Shown here: positions 13,066 through 25,429 of the stretch, piece after piece
Layout of the letters: the number at the start of each line of letters is the position of its first letter
Numbering within the stretch: the first letter of the stretch is position 1
From: Parasitella parasitica
Taxonomy: Eukaryota; Mucoromycota; Mucoromycetes; Mucorales; Mucoraceae
Assembly: GCA_025201805.1 (NCBI GenBank)
Contig: MU619306.1
Span: 19,460-73,890, forward strand
DNA length: 54,431 nt
Direction of reading: 5' to 3'
Notes under the pieces: generated by a model
Databases searched by the model: none
What the model was told of the DNA's origin: nothing
What the model saw: only the letters and a program-made list of their open reading frames with translations
Made by a program: the position numbers and the translations under genes

Positions 13066-14634
13066 ATGAAAGAGATCAAGTGGCAATTTTCAATACATTT
13101 TCTTGTCTTAACGGCCTTATTTGCATTGGCAGGTAAAACTTATACTGTGTATATATATATAAAAAAAAAAAGGTTTAAGGTTGATTTGAAGTCTCATTGA
13201 ATATCCTCATTTTTAGTTAGTGCGGCTGTCGCTAACGAGAAGCGGGATGATGGCAAAGCAACAAGAGCTACTGCTATCATTAACGATCGCCATCACAAGA
13301 AGAATTACCATCTCAACCGCTCTAATTCAATTCCTGCAAGAGCAACAAAGACTATTAGAAACTGTTTTTTAGCCACGATTCAGCAAAAGAAGCTAGCAAA
13401 ATCTTCGGGACACCATAAGCTGCCTGACATGCAAACGGTTTATGTATGTGATAGATCTAAGCATACGATAATCGTTAGCAAAAAACACTCTTTAAAGAAA
13501 TTCGGCCGTCATTCCTCTCGTAAAAAGAGCGTCGATCCAAAGAAGAAGCATAAAAAGGACACCAAAAGCAAACTTAAAAAGCATATTGCAGGCAAGCACA
13601 AAAAGCACACGAATGGCAAGCACAAGAAGCATACGAATGGCAAGCACAAGAAGCACGCTAATGAGAAGCACAGTAATGACAAACACAAGAAGCATGATAC
13701 GATGATTAAACATAAAAATCACTCGACTTCTTTTAAATCAAAGAAAGTTAATACTGTAACCACAACTCATAACTCTAGTGAAACGCCAGTTTTGCCTGCT
13801 TCAATTACTGCCATGACTACTACTGCTTCTACAAATAGCTATAATGGTAATAATGCTAATACTAGTGATGGTGCCACCGACAGCAGCAATGATATTAACA
13901 ACAATAATGATGGCAATGACGAGGATGGCAATAGTGATGATGGCAATAGTGATGATGGCAATAATGATGATGGCAATGACGAGGATGGCAATGATGATGC
14001 TGCAAGTAATGATGATCAAGATTCGGCGCAGGATGCTACAAGTACAGCATCTGCTGTTCCTCTGGGTGCTGCTGCTGACGCTAATGCTTCTATTACTACC
14101 GCAACACCAGTTGATAACAATAATCAAGTATCTGGCCAAAGTATCAACAATGGTCAAGCCATTGAAAACACACCTCAGAGTAAAATCATTGGCGTTTCTG
14201 TTGGTGCAGTTGTTGGTTGTCTGGCTGCCGCAGGTTTAGCTGGAATGTTTATTTATAAACGCAAACAAACATCCCAACACGATCAAGATATTGAAGATTT
14301 GAATCAAACAAGCGAAGTCAATACTCGCTGGCGTACACAGTCCTTCATGGCCGTGGTTGCTGGCACTGTTGCCAAGTTGCCAAAGCGTAGCAATTCATCT
14401 GGTTCAAGCAGATCGGTTGGTGTTTTGAAAAGTATTCGTAGAGCAGCAAGTAATGCATCTAGTAAATTATCAAGAACAGCCAGTAATAGATCTAGTACGA
14501 ATAGCTATGGTATTGCCATCTCTGGACCTATACCTGCTATTCAACGCATTGACGGTGATCAGGCTCAATATTTCGGTGAACCAGAGAGCCCAACCGCTAC
14601 GACACAACATCATTTTCATACACATGCTTATTAG
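13066..14634 (+). CDS. Single-pass membrane protein with Lys/His-rich repeats (hypothetical)
   Basis: Not a recognised family. Exons 13066-13132 and 13217-14634 give 494 residues. A signal peptide is clear (MKEIKWQF, then a hydrophobic core ending ALAVSAAVA) and is followed by EKR, a possible Kex2-type site. The ectodomain contains degenerate KHKKHTNG-type repeats (about 13600-13690), a Ser/Thr-rich stretch, then Asp/Asn/Gly repeats of DDGN type (about 13905-14000). A transmembrane helix (IIGVSVGAVVGCLAAAGLAGMFIY) is followed by basic KRK and a Ser/Arg-rich cytoplasmic tail. The layout resembles a wall-spanning type I surface protein or sensor. Metal or polyanion binding by the His/Lys block is only an inference. 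Confidence 0.8.
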
Positions 14635-14831
14635 AAGTAATAAAGACTTTCAACTTTTACAACATAAACGAGGAGCTTCTTTTTCTTAGGAGCTTATTTA
14701 GCATGCTAATAGTCATTGTAGATGTTTGAAGGAGCAAATCAAGGTAACTCTATATAGTAGCAAAATGGGTATACTACACAAGGAGTTCGCACCAAACAAT
14801 GTAGTACCAGGTTTATTAATTGCTGTGTGTA
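14635..14831. other. Convergent intergenic region
   Basis: A gap of 197 bp separates the stop of the membrane protein gene and the stop of the RasGAP gene. It can only hold the two 3' untranslated regions. Confidence 0.6.
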
Positions 14832-17800
14832 TTATTCTGTTACAGGTGGAGAAGGTGCAACAACATTTAATACTTCGTTCTCATTCCCAAGGTAATCATC
14901 GCCATACTGCCACGGCTGAGGTCTCATTTTTCTTCTCTGTTGCTGCAAGATAATTTCTTCTGCGTTTATAATGTGGTTGTTGGCTGCATTAACCACTGCA
15001 TTTGCTGCTGCAGAGATTTCTTTGGATTGCTGATGTGTTCTTCGACTAGGATTCCTTTGTAGTCCAACAATCGACTTGCAAGTGCGTGTTATCATGTTGA
15101 TAACGGCGCATTCGTGGGAACACCATGCTGTAAATTGAGACAACTCGAGTGCTAGATCGATGAAATAAGGCGCAATGATTTCCTCCTGTTTGTGTCGCAG
15201 TAATAGAATGCCTTCGTTCCTATCGACAAGGTCGTGCTCGAGTTTATCATCATCCACCTAAACAAAATATACATCAGTTACATATGCGTCGTATGGAATA
15301 TATCTCTCTGGTCTTTCAAGAAAACTTACGGATACAAAGTTAATAAAGTTCATGAAATGATGTGTATTGTTCTACAAAAAGACCTAAAATGAATAGTATG
15401 AAATTAACGTGCTCTTGTAATACCCTACTTGAACAAATTCATTGAGTCGAATCATCCAGGGTTCTTTGGCGTTCTGTTCTATTGTACTATGACTTGCTAG
15501 TGTCATTAAACATTTGGCGATTAATGTCAGTGTTCGGCAAGTTTTTGTATCCGGATGATCTGCAATGCAGAATTAGTAAAAACAACATAAACATGCGTGT
15601 GTGTGCATTTATAAACAAACATACCTTGAACGAGCCCAAATTGTTTCGGCGATATGATGGCAGGGCAAATCCATCTTAGAAAAATAAACCCACTAAACGA
15701 AGAAGAAGAAAAAAAAAACATTAAATATCGCAATGCTATGCACAGAGAAAACCTTGTTTTGTATACCTGACACAAGTATATCTCGCTACTTGGTGGTGTC
15801 TATCCAATGTTTCTTTTCCTAAATCAAACTTCTTTACAATAGCAGATTGTAAATGACCAAAGATTCTTCTCAGCTCATTTGGACATTTCGTCTTGGCCCT
15901 TTGTATCCCGCTCCAAATGGATCTAACATGACTGAAGAGCTCTGAACAGTTTGCCATTGTATTTTCGGTTGTACTGTTTGATAAACGAGACGATTCAACC
16001 TGGTTTGGAGTGTTAATTGAAGGGTTGTTGAAATTTTGTCACTTACCTCAATATGGAGACTGAACTTGCAAATCTTTTGAATTGTAAATTGAAGCGCTTC
16101 TTCTAGAAACTCTTTTCCGCTCATCTTCATATAATTATCAATTACTTTGGTGAAGAATGAGTTTCCTCTGCAACTCAATCGTTAGTATGTAATTCCTTTT
16201 GTTTGTAAATACATAATTTGGTATTGTACCTGAATAAAATATTGACATCGTCTAAAGAAATACTTGTTAGTTCTCATTTTGCAGCATAAGCCTAAGCTGA
16301 TGCATACCTGAACTTAGCGAGGAAACTTCGTAATCAATCAATGATTTAATCCAAGTTAGTGTTAAACCCATGCCCTCATAAATTCGAAGTAGATTTCGGG
16401 CTAAACTTTGAACATCTGAGGTTTTCCGAGCCATATCATAGATGATATCATGGCGAAGCTCGGTAAGGACATCCATTAATGGTTGATATATATCCAAGGA
16501 AAAGACCTGATGCTCCTCCAACAATAATCCAACTCTTAGTTGTCCCATGGATCCATGATTTGACCCTAAGCCTGTTAAAGATGCAAATGCCCTATTTCGG
16601 CTCTCTTTTCGAACTTCGTACCACTCTTCGTGTATAGAGTTGCTGGGATCAATCTGAGACAGAGGCAAGAATACGGTACCTGAAAGTATTATGCTAGTGT
16701 TAGGGTTTTGGTTTAGGATGGCAAACATCAATTATTTACCGTAGACCGTCTCTCTGTCATTTTTACTACTTCGAGAGTAGATTGTGATAGTAAGGCCATG
16801 CCTTATTCGTGAGATATCACTAAACGAAAACTCTTCTCTCCAGAACAAGGTTGGTGTTTTCTTCAGCGACCCAGTCAAACCTCTAATCTCATTATCGATG
16901 ACAATATCACAGTAGAGTTCGCTGTGAATAGAGTCTTTGTGGCTCACTTGAAACTTGCGACCTTCAGCAATTCGTACCGTCAAACTGAAAATAGTGCGAC
17001 AAGTGGATACTGAGTTTGGGATGGAGACCACTGCATTGTTGTTGCAGATTGATTTGAGACGGACAAGCCATGCATCTCTTTGAACTTTACTGCATGTCAT
17101 AAGATGATAGGTCTCAGAAGGCAAAGGTCGAATCACAATACAGTAGCGCATATGATCAACAGAATCCGAGAACGGGTAGATGTCTTGAGGAGATAATGTG
17201 GAGAGATTAATAGGGCGGTGGAAAAAGGAGTTGTCGTCCTAAAAAAAAACCAGCAAGATTCTGTTAATGCCTGTGTGTGTACAATGACGATCATCTAAGA
17301 ACGACATGCTCTGTGTACCTTCTCTGTTTGTAAATGAAGTATCCCTTCTTCGAATAATGACACATGCAGGACACATAATGTGCCTGTGTGGTGCGAGGTG
17401 CAGCTTAATTTGTTGATACATAATTCTGTATTTACAGGTTATGAACCGCTATACATTTCTAGAACCCAAACTTACTGTGTATTCTAAACAGCCCTGTCAT
17501 TTGTATCTTTGCATTACTTGGAACACCTGTTGTACTACAGCAATTGATGGGGCAATCTGTCACTGGAACAGGGTAACCAAATAACAATTCGCCATTATTG
17601 TTTTCTCCGTTATTTACAAAGTTGGTTGGACTTGTTGTTCTATGATTTGACTAATAAAGCGTGAATCATTTGCAAGAGATCTGGTAAAGGGTCTCCATAA
17701 TGGAAGACTTACTGGCGATAAAATGTCAATGCTGTTTCCTTTCTTACTGTAGGGTAAATCCATCTGCAATGTATGCCCAGCAGAGAAGCTCGATTTCTTG

Positions 17801-20405
17801 GTCAAAAATGTTCTATTACTGCCTGATGTTCCCGTTGAAGAGTAGCGAGGATGCTTGCTCTATGAAATAGTTAATTTTGAGCGTACTTTTCAAAAAGAGT
17901 CTACTTACAACAGCTTTTTTGTTAACGGCAGCAGTAGAATGGACTGACGAATGATGCGATATCTTTCTTGTACCTCCGCTGCTGGTTTTGACTTGATGAG
18001 GGTTCCAAGATCTCAATGCCTGCAACCAAGTTGAGAAGTCGACGGCTGTCTCTGCTTGAAGACTGAGACTATTAACCATGGATATTTAGTTGGTTAAATG
18101 GTAGAAAAAAAAAAGAAAGAAAGAGAGAAACAAAAACACTTTACATGTTGCTAGTTCCTTGTGGAGCAAGTTGAATAACAAAATCTCGCTTATCCGTCTC
18201 TGATGCATAAACACTTGCAGTTCTTAGATTTGTAACGACAACAGTAGTCTATATATGTATTAAATTACATTTGAATAATCACGGAACAGATAGGTGCGCT
18301 TACCACCTGGTCTTTATACTGCTTCAAATGACCATCGTCTTTTGTGACATAAAAGTAGTATCGGTCCCATTTGCCACCGTGTTGGCTGACTGTATCCTTG
18401 TTGTGGGTGTTTATGCCGTTCGTGCAATTACTACCGACACCATTTGGCTTTTTCTTCAAAAGCAAGTACCCTTTTGCAGTTATGTGATTAACAGTTGGAA
18501 TTAAGGAGTGCGGATTAGTTGACAGTAAGGAGTCTAAACTGTTATATCTCTGCTAATGCAAGACACACGTTATTACCGTACATTGCATACTTTATATATA
18601 TACATATACGTGCACAAAACACTTACAACTACTCTTGGCTTGTTTAAAAACGTAAACGGGATGCGCGATGTTGGCGAAGAGGGCCTTGCTTTGATCAAGC
18701 CCTCAGTTGGGGGTGACTTTAATGAATTTTTGAGACATGTATGGTACGATGCTAGCTTCTCTTGTATATAGTAGGCTAGCCTCTCATTATTCAGCTAAAG
18801 GAGATTGCATGTTAGTAGAGTAGTTATTGTCATAATTTGCATCTGCGTATCTGTACCTCATGGTAATCTTCAAACGACGAGCGAGATGGAGGTGATGGGC
18901 TGGCTGGTCTGTTGTCCTCATTCGAATTGTTGGACGAAGTAAATGAGGTGTTTGACATGGATTTCTTTGAATTTACATCATAGACAAAATCTGTCGATAT
19001 CAGCACAAGCTCTTCCAGCATCTTGAGATTTCTATGCTTGTCAGATTGAAGACCTTCAAAGAGAGGGCTCAGCTGTCAAGGAGAATAAGAGTAAGACACA
19101 GGTGATTTGCAAGCCTAACGCAACCCCACCTTTTCATTGACCAGATTCCTTGTAGATCGAATCAGGTTATTTAATGCATAAATGTACTCCAATAGGACCT
19201 TGCAAAGAGACCTTTTAGCCACATACAAATTTGTACTGATTTCCTATTATGTACGCGTTAGCAAAAAAAAATCGCCACACACTACATTACATAAAACTTA
19301 CATCCAGGGACTTGTTGTTGGTCTGGGATGATTTCAACTTTTGTGCAGCACAGTAACTATTCGATAACTGAACATGCTTCAGTCTCGAGGCACTGACACT
19401 GCCTTCAAAATGCTATAGTATTTAGGAGATCAAGGTCAATATATATATATATATATATATTTAATAAGGAGCAGCAACAATAGCAGCAGACATGTAAGTA
19501 TTTACCGTTAACGTTTCCTTGATTTTTGAGCCATGGTCTCTTAAAAAAGCTGTAACATTATGCATAAATTGGTGAGTTTATCAAAAGAGTACATGTAAGA
19601 AAGCTCATGACTAACGTAAAATGGTTCGAATATCCTCATTATCCCATATCTCATCGTCATCGATTGATTTGCTATCAATGGGCCAGTTTAAATTACTACA
19701 CTCCTCTGCTGTGTAAAATGGCTCATTCAGCATTAGCTTGGTTTGGTCGTATAAAAGTGCAATTGATTTGCTGTAGGCTATATATATTATTAGTAAACAA
19801 GGGTCAATTTTAAAAATCGCTGCTTTTTGTGAGAATATGAATCACTGACCAATTTCCAACTGCCTGCACTGTTCTATCTTCTCCAACCAAGTAAGATAGT
19901 GGTAGAGCCAAGTTTCTAAAGATGATAGATATTCGTGGAATACTGGCGAATCAATCCAGATGTCCTCGTATAATATATCTGATGACAGATCCATAACAGG
20001 TGCGTTCAATTGATGTATTCTAGACGCAATTAGCGTTTTCCGGCCAGGAATTGCGATACTAGTTTCATCATCACTACTTGTGCTAATAGTATCGTCGTCG
20101 TTGTCTTCATCGTCTTCGTCATCTTGGTCGTTGTCTGTGTTCATGTCATATTCACTGTCATCCATATCGCTGCTACTACTGCTAAAATCTGTATCGTTCA
20201 ATGGTACTTTTTCTGTGCTACCATGCCACAAAAGTGGCATCTGCGGTGAAGTAGGTCTGGATATAACCGGCTGTATCGAAGAGAGACTAAAAGATGATCT
20301 TGTTAATCTTGCGGTAGACATCAGATCGTCTTGCATGTTTGCATCATCATCATCGTCTTCCAAATGGATAAGCGGTACGCTGCTTGAACGCGATTGCTGG
20401 TCCAT
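14832..20405 (-). CDS. Multidomain Ras GTPase-activating protein (PH, PH, C2, RasGAP)
   Basis: Negative regulator that stimulates GTP hydrolysis by Ras at membranes. Roughly 20 short exons run from ATG 20405 to the stop at 14832; exact joins were not all verified. In order: an acidic low-complexity N-terminus (about 20405-19990); a long helical region spread over six exons (about 19950-18630) that could be BAR-like; a PH domain starting near 18440 (KGYLLLKKK, KWDRYYFYV, HLKQYKDQ); a second PH segment ending DAWLVRLKSI (about 17050); a C2 domain (TVRIAEGRKF to WREEFSFSD); and a RasGAP domain with the arginine-finger motif ILFRGNSFF (about 16170-16230) and FIFLRWICPAIISPKQFG (about 15630-15690). 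The start is divergent from the RasGEF gene. Confidence 0.88.
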
Positions 20406-21173
20406 CTTGCGTATGTTTGTATCAAAAATAAAAAGAAGAAAAAAAAAAAGATAATGGTAAAGCTACAACCGAATTTTATTAATGTATTCATGTAGCTTGT
20501 AATGAAACGGACTGATTAAAGTATATACAAATATAAGCTTCAAAATACAGTGTAACCGGCTCCTGCCAACTCAGAGATCTCTCGCCCTTTTTCCCTCTTG
20601 CCCCCTTAATTACATATCGTCCTCCTTTTCTCTCTGCTTACTTTATTATCCCCTTATTTTCCTCTCCTTAGTAATATATCAGTGAATGAAAGCGAAAACG
20701 AGAAAATATTATATAAATACAAATGGTCTTGATGTAAAGGCTAGTACAAGTTGCATGAAATGTGGAAGAAAGTTCACAGATCTTGCTACTAATACATACA
20801 CAACCGCTATGTACAATGCCTGATACATGAAATACCTATAATTTCATAACCAACTAATTTACAACAGTCTAGGATCGTCGTTGGCCAGCCTGTGTATTTA
20901 TTACCTCGCAATAAATGTTTGCCCATATAGCACAACAGCGAGCGTGCCCCTCTCTTTCTTTCTTTCTTTCTCTCTCTCTTTCTTTTTTTGTATCAACAGT
21001 GCAAATATAGGACACATTTCCCCCTAGAGTGTTGTGTATATAATATCATATTTCTCCATACTTGGGCTGTCTTTTTTCTTTCTTCTTTCTTCTTTTCTTT
21101 CTTCTCTTTTTCATTTCTTATTACTTGAAATTCAAGGCTGTGCCCTGAGTTTGTATGTATTATACCCAACAAC
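20406..21173. promoter_or_regulatory. Divergent promoter region between RasGAP and RasGEF
   Basis: These 768 bp hold both promoters. Pyrimidine-rich tracts lie on the RasGEF side (about 20580-20675, 20945-20990 and 21070-21118). No protein-coding frame is supported. Shared elements could couple the expression of GAP and GEF. Confidence 0.55.
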
Positions 21174-24100
21174 ATGCTGCCATTAAATCTACCATTACCA
21201 TTATCTACTGAAATGACAATGCAATCTTTGATGAAGGAAGCTTCAAATTATCTAGATTCTGGCAGATTAAAGGTACACTCGTTGTCAGTTACTACCTGTG
21301 CAATTAAAAAGGAGACTAACAAAAGAGGGGGGGGGGGCGCCCAATACACTGTAGATTTCCTATGAATTATATATCGAAGCGCTGCTATCAGCCATAAAAG
21401 AACTTCAACAGCTCGAATTCATTGATCATTGCGTAGTGGTTGAAAATAGCGACCTCTCTTCTGTATTTACGTTGGCGCAAACATGCCTGAAGCAGGCTGA
21501 AACTATATCGCTGAAGATTACCCAACGCCCTCCAGTTCCACCAAAACCATACAACCTAAAAATTGCTCCTCCTTTGCCCATGAGACCTGTAAACATGACA
21601 AGAGCGAAATCGAAACCTGAATTTGTAAAAAAGCCTTGTAATTTTACCACCAACAATGTATATACTGACATGGATGATGATGACGAGGATGAGGAGGAGG
21701 ACGACTATATGGAATACGATTCTTCTGATGAAGAAGAGGACGATGATGAAGAAGTCATTGTAAATACAAAGTTAAAAGGTTTGTTTGTGTTTCCGTTATA
21801 CAAGAACATCCACATTCTTAATAAACAAAACTAGCATCACAACAAAAAAGGAAGGCTTCTGCTCCATCACTCAAATTACTCAAGACTAGCACCAATCGAC
21901 CGAAGCTGCCTCGCAGATCATCGACTTCCAACCTGTCAAGCACATCCGCACCCTCCTCTCCGCTTTCATCCGTATCGATTCCAATAAATGCTGTTAAATC
22001 ATTCCTATCGCTCCCAGGCTCCATGGCATCTCACACCACCAATAGAACAGGAATGTATTCAGTCGTAGCAGGGGATTCCAATGGACCAGCGTCGAATGGG
22101 GATGACATCTTCTTGCTAGCAAACAGCACAATCGATCCCAATGTGCTAATTACAGTGCAGACAAGCAACAGCGACAGTCTATCCACACCTACTGGCATTA
22201 ATAGCAACTATCTTCCCATGATTCCGCAGGCACCGCTGGTTACTGTCTATCAATCGCTGCAGAAACAATTGGAAGACGCGCTTGAACTCAAGAAAAAGGG
22301 CGGCCAAGATATAGGATACGCAAACCAGCAGGTGCTAGATATACAATCCTCATTAAATCGAGTGCGGAACATACACATGTCAGCCACGACTGTGCCCACT
22401 GTTCTGCAATTTCAACCTGTCTTGATTGCCTACCAACTAACGCTGATTGACTCAACCATCTTTCGCAACATTCCAGTCGAAGCTATTCTATCGCATGCTC
22501 CTAAAACGCCACATCCTTCTATCGTTGCGTCCACCGACTTCTTCAATTACCTCACTCGGCTGATTGAGCATGCTATTTTGCTGCAGCAGGAAGCTTCAGG
22601 GCGAGCACAACACATCAACCATTGGATCAAAGTAGCGGGTAAATGCCACGAATTGAAAAACTACCAGACGTTGAAAGCAGTAATATCTGCACTGGGTACA
22701 CCTCCTATCCAGCGCTTAAAGAGAGCGTGGCAGTTCATCCCTAAAAAAAGCATGCATTTGTTGGAGGATTTGAGCGATTTCATGTCAGAGGCATCTAATT
22801 ATGGCAAGTATAGACGGTGTTTGGGATTAACTCAATCCAGCAGTGAAGAAGAAACCAAGAATCGAACAGAGAGCGAGGATAGTACAGTGTCGTCTTCGTC
22901 TACTGCCCCATCCAAGAAATCCAGCACTAGAAAAAACTCATTCAACGAGCCAACTGTGCCGTTTTTAGGCATATTTATCCATGACATGACGTATCTATTA
23001 GCAGCTCAATCCAAGAAGAAGCAACAGCACAATAGCGATTGGAAAATAGAAGCTACAAGCACGACATCTGACGCCATGCACCAAGATTCAAGAGTATCTG
23101 AATTGTTGCGACTATTCAAAAACCTTCAAAGGAGTCCTCCTTATTCGCCCAACCTCTCTGCTTCCTGTATCAAGGATTTAAACAAGAACAGAAAGCGCAA
23201 ACTATCGCATGCACTGTCCAGAAACGCTGCCATCAAAAGGGCTCCAGCGTATTACCATGACGACGCTGGTGAACTTAGCATCGAGTTACAGCAATGTCTG
23301 GTGACTCAATATTTGGTAAGCAAAAAATCTCACTGATGCTATTCTTCCAAATTAACAGGCATAATCATTAGTTGACTCGGTCGTGGGTGAGTGAGAAAAC
23401 TGTAGACGAATTGAGCTTAGTAAGAGAGCCTACAAAGAGAAGCTTCTCGGTTGCAGACTCTCTATCCAGTCATCAAAATCAACAAGTACCTCCAACACCT
23501 CCGCCACTAACTTCTTCTGTTAGTTTAACAACTACTGATCAGCATCATCAACAGCAGCAGCAAGGGGGCATATTACGAAGCAGCTCAGGTAGTTTCACTA
23601 GTGGAGGCAGTAACAGTTCCAATAGCCGGCCTATTAGCTTAGAAGACGACCAACAAGAAGCAGAAGTCATGGATAAAAAGAATACTGGGTTTTGGCTATT
23701 TGGCAGGAAGAGTGCAGACCAAGGCTATTTGAAAGAAACATCGGCTTTTGGCACGATGCAAAGATCGCCCAGACATTTTTCATTTGAAGATTTGAATAGG
23801 AAACAACATGCTACTATACCTTCAATATCGTCTCAAGAAAATAATAGTAGTGGCACATTTCGTATGAATCGAGAAGGGTCTCAGAGCTCCTTGGCTTCAG
23901 CTATATTTCGGAAAGACTTTTGGAAGGGTGGAAGCCAACAACAGCAGCAACAACATTCAAAAGGGCCTTTGACGAGTTTCAACAGTGATCCTTCGCTCAT
24001 GCAGAGAAAAGGGTCGACTGCATCTTCAGTCTCAGTTCATCTTTCGCCTTCGACATCTTCGTCAGCTTTATTCACGGCTAGTGCTGTTGCTGCCGCGTCT

Positions 24101-24319
24101 GCTGCTACTTCTGGCAATACAGCAACAGCAGCAGCAGCAGCAGCAGCAGCTACTGTTACACCTTCACCTAGTAGTAGCAATCGAACATTAAATAACAAGA
24201 ATCTTCGACATGTCTTATCCTCACCGCATCCATTAGATCTCTCCTCTTCTACTTCACCAACTGCCGTTGCGCCCGCAACAACACCGTTATCTGAGATATC
24301 TAGTTTTAATTGGGATTAA
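21174..24319 (+). CDS. Ras guanine-nucleotide exchange factor with N-terminal MIT-like domain
   Basis: Activator of Ras-type GTPases. Exons 21174-21272, 21355-21778, 21835-23315 and 23372-24319 join in phase to 983 residues. Residues about 15-60 are helical and fit an MIT domain (SLMKEASNYLDSGR, then YELYIEALLSAIKELQQLE). A Pro-rich stretch (RPPVPPKPYN) and a strongly acidic block follow. The CDC25-type catalytic domain spans about 22400-23400. It shows LIAYQLTLIDSTIFRNI, HINHWIKVAGKCHELKNYQTLKAVI, LKRAWQFIP and PFLGIFIHDMTYLL, and ends near LSLVREP. A Ser/Gln/Ala-rich tail (about 300 residues) looks disordered and is a plausible phospho-regulated region. The first intron contains an 11-G run. 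It lies next to a RasGAP and a Ras gene. Confidence 0.9.
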
Positions 24320-24579
24320 TGCAATAAAAGTTATTGAGGATTCCATTAAGCTGTAACATGTCTTCAGCAAAACACTATACACATACCAATAAGGTTGAAT
24401 TTCTTTTTATTATGGTACATGATACAACTGCATAAGAAGTGTGTGTATATTTTTATATGTTTTTCTCTATATGACAGGCACCACAGAAAGGGAAACAACA
24501 AAGAGGGGGGGGGGGGAATCAAGAGCAACAGAAAAAACTAAAACAAGGGGAAAAAGAGATAATACAAGAATAAGCATTT
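24320..24579. other. Convergent 3' region with 12-G run
   Basis: A gap of 260 bp lies between the RasGEF stop and the Ras stop. It contains an AAAGAG-prefixed run of 12 G at 24505-24516, like those at 11316 and 21327. Confidence 0.6.
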
Positions 24580-25429
24580 TTACATCAATATACAGCATTT
24601 TGGTGTAGCACTATGATCCGAGTTATCTACACCAGATCTATCAAAACTACCACCAGCACTAGCACCTCGTCCTGCACTATAACTAGGCGAATGTCGTTTA
24701 CCAATCAACTCGTGTTCCTTATTGTAACGTCGAATATCTCTAACGATTTCATAAAATGCTTCGTCGACATTGATACGGACCTTGGCAGAGGTTTCCACAA
24801 AATGACATCTATAATGCTTTGCTAAATCTTGTCCTTCTTTACTCGATATCTGGCGATCTAATTCAAGGTCGCATTTATTAGCAACTAAAACCAGGGGGAA
24901 ATTATCTCTATCCTTGACTCGACATATTTGTTGGTAGAATGTGTCTATTTCTTCAAATGACATGCGAGAAGTGATTGAATAGACCAGCAAGAAACCCTCG
25001 CCATTTCTCATATATTGCTCACGCATGGCACTATAATCTTCCTGTGAGCCCTGTTTGTAATGTATCCGAAATGCTCTGACTTTATTTACCTATATTCTTC
25101 TTGCCCTGCTGTATCCAAAATATCCAGCAGTGCAGTTTCCTCATCAATGACACATTGCTTTCGGTAAGAATCTATCATCAACAAATCAGCAATATGTTTT
25201 AACCGGTAGAAAAAAACAAAAATACCTTCGATAGTGGGATCGTACTCATCAACAAAATGTGATTGTATGAATTGAATAGTCAAAGCAGACTTTCCTACGC
25301 CTTGTTTTTATATATAAATATCAGTTATGTCACATCATCGTTTAACATTAATTGCTATCAATCACCTCCACCTCCAACCATGACAAGTTTATACTCGCGG
25401 ACAACCCAAGAAGCGGCTTTGTTCGACAT
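24580..25429 (-). CDS. ras1: Ras small GTPase (four exons)
   Basis: Membrane-anchored molecular switch. Exons on the minus strand are 25429-25366, 25300-25226, 25171-25090 and 25030-24580, in phase, giving 223 residues. Motifs: P-loop GGGGVGKSAL (fungal Ras has Gly where human has GAGG), effector loop YDPTIEDSYRK, switch [23 protein letters not shown] and ETSAK for guanine recognition. A Ser/Gly-rich hypervariable region ends in CCILM: the CAAX box is CILM, and the Cys just before it could be palmitoylated. The first intron interrupts the P-loop codons, a common position in fungal ras genes. Alternative names such as RAS3 used in Mucorales cannot be decided from this sequence. Confidence 0.95.

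Noticed and set aside
13801-14239. Ile- and Met-rich frames over the membrane protein gene
   Set aside because: Produced by GAT/AAT repeat codons read in other frames.
19440-19470. AT dinucleotide run considered as an origin element
   Set aside because: Lies inside a RasGAP intron; simple repeat with no further origin features.
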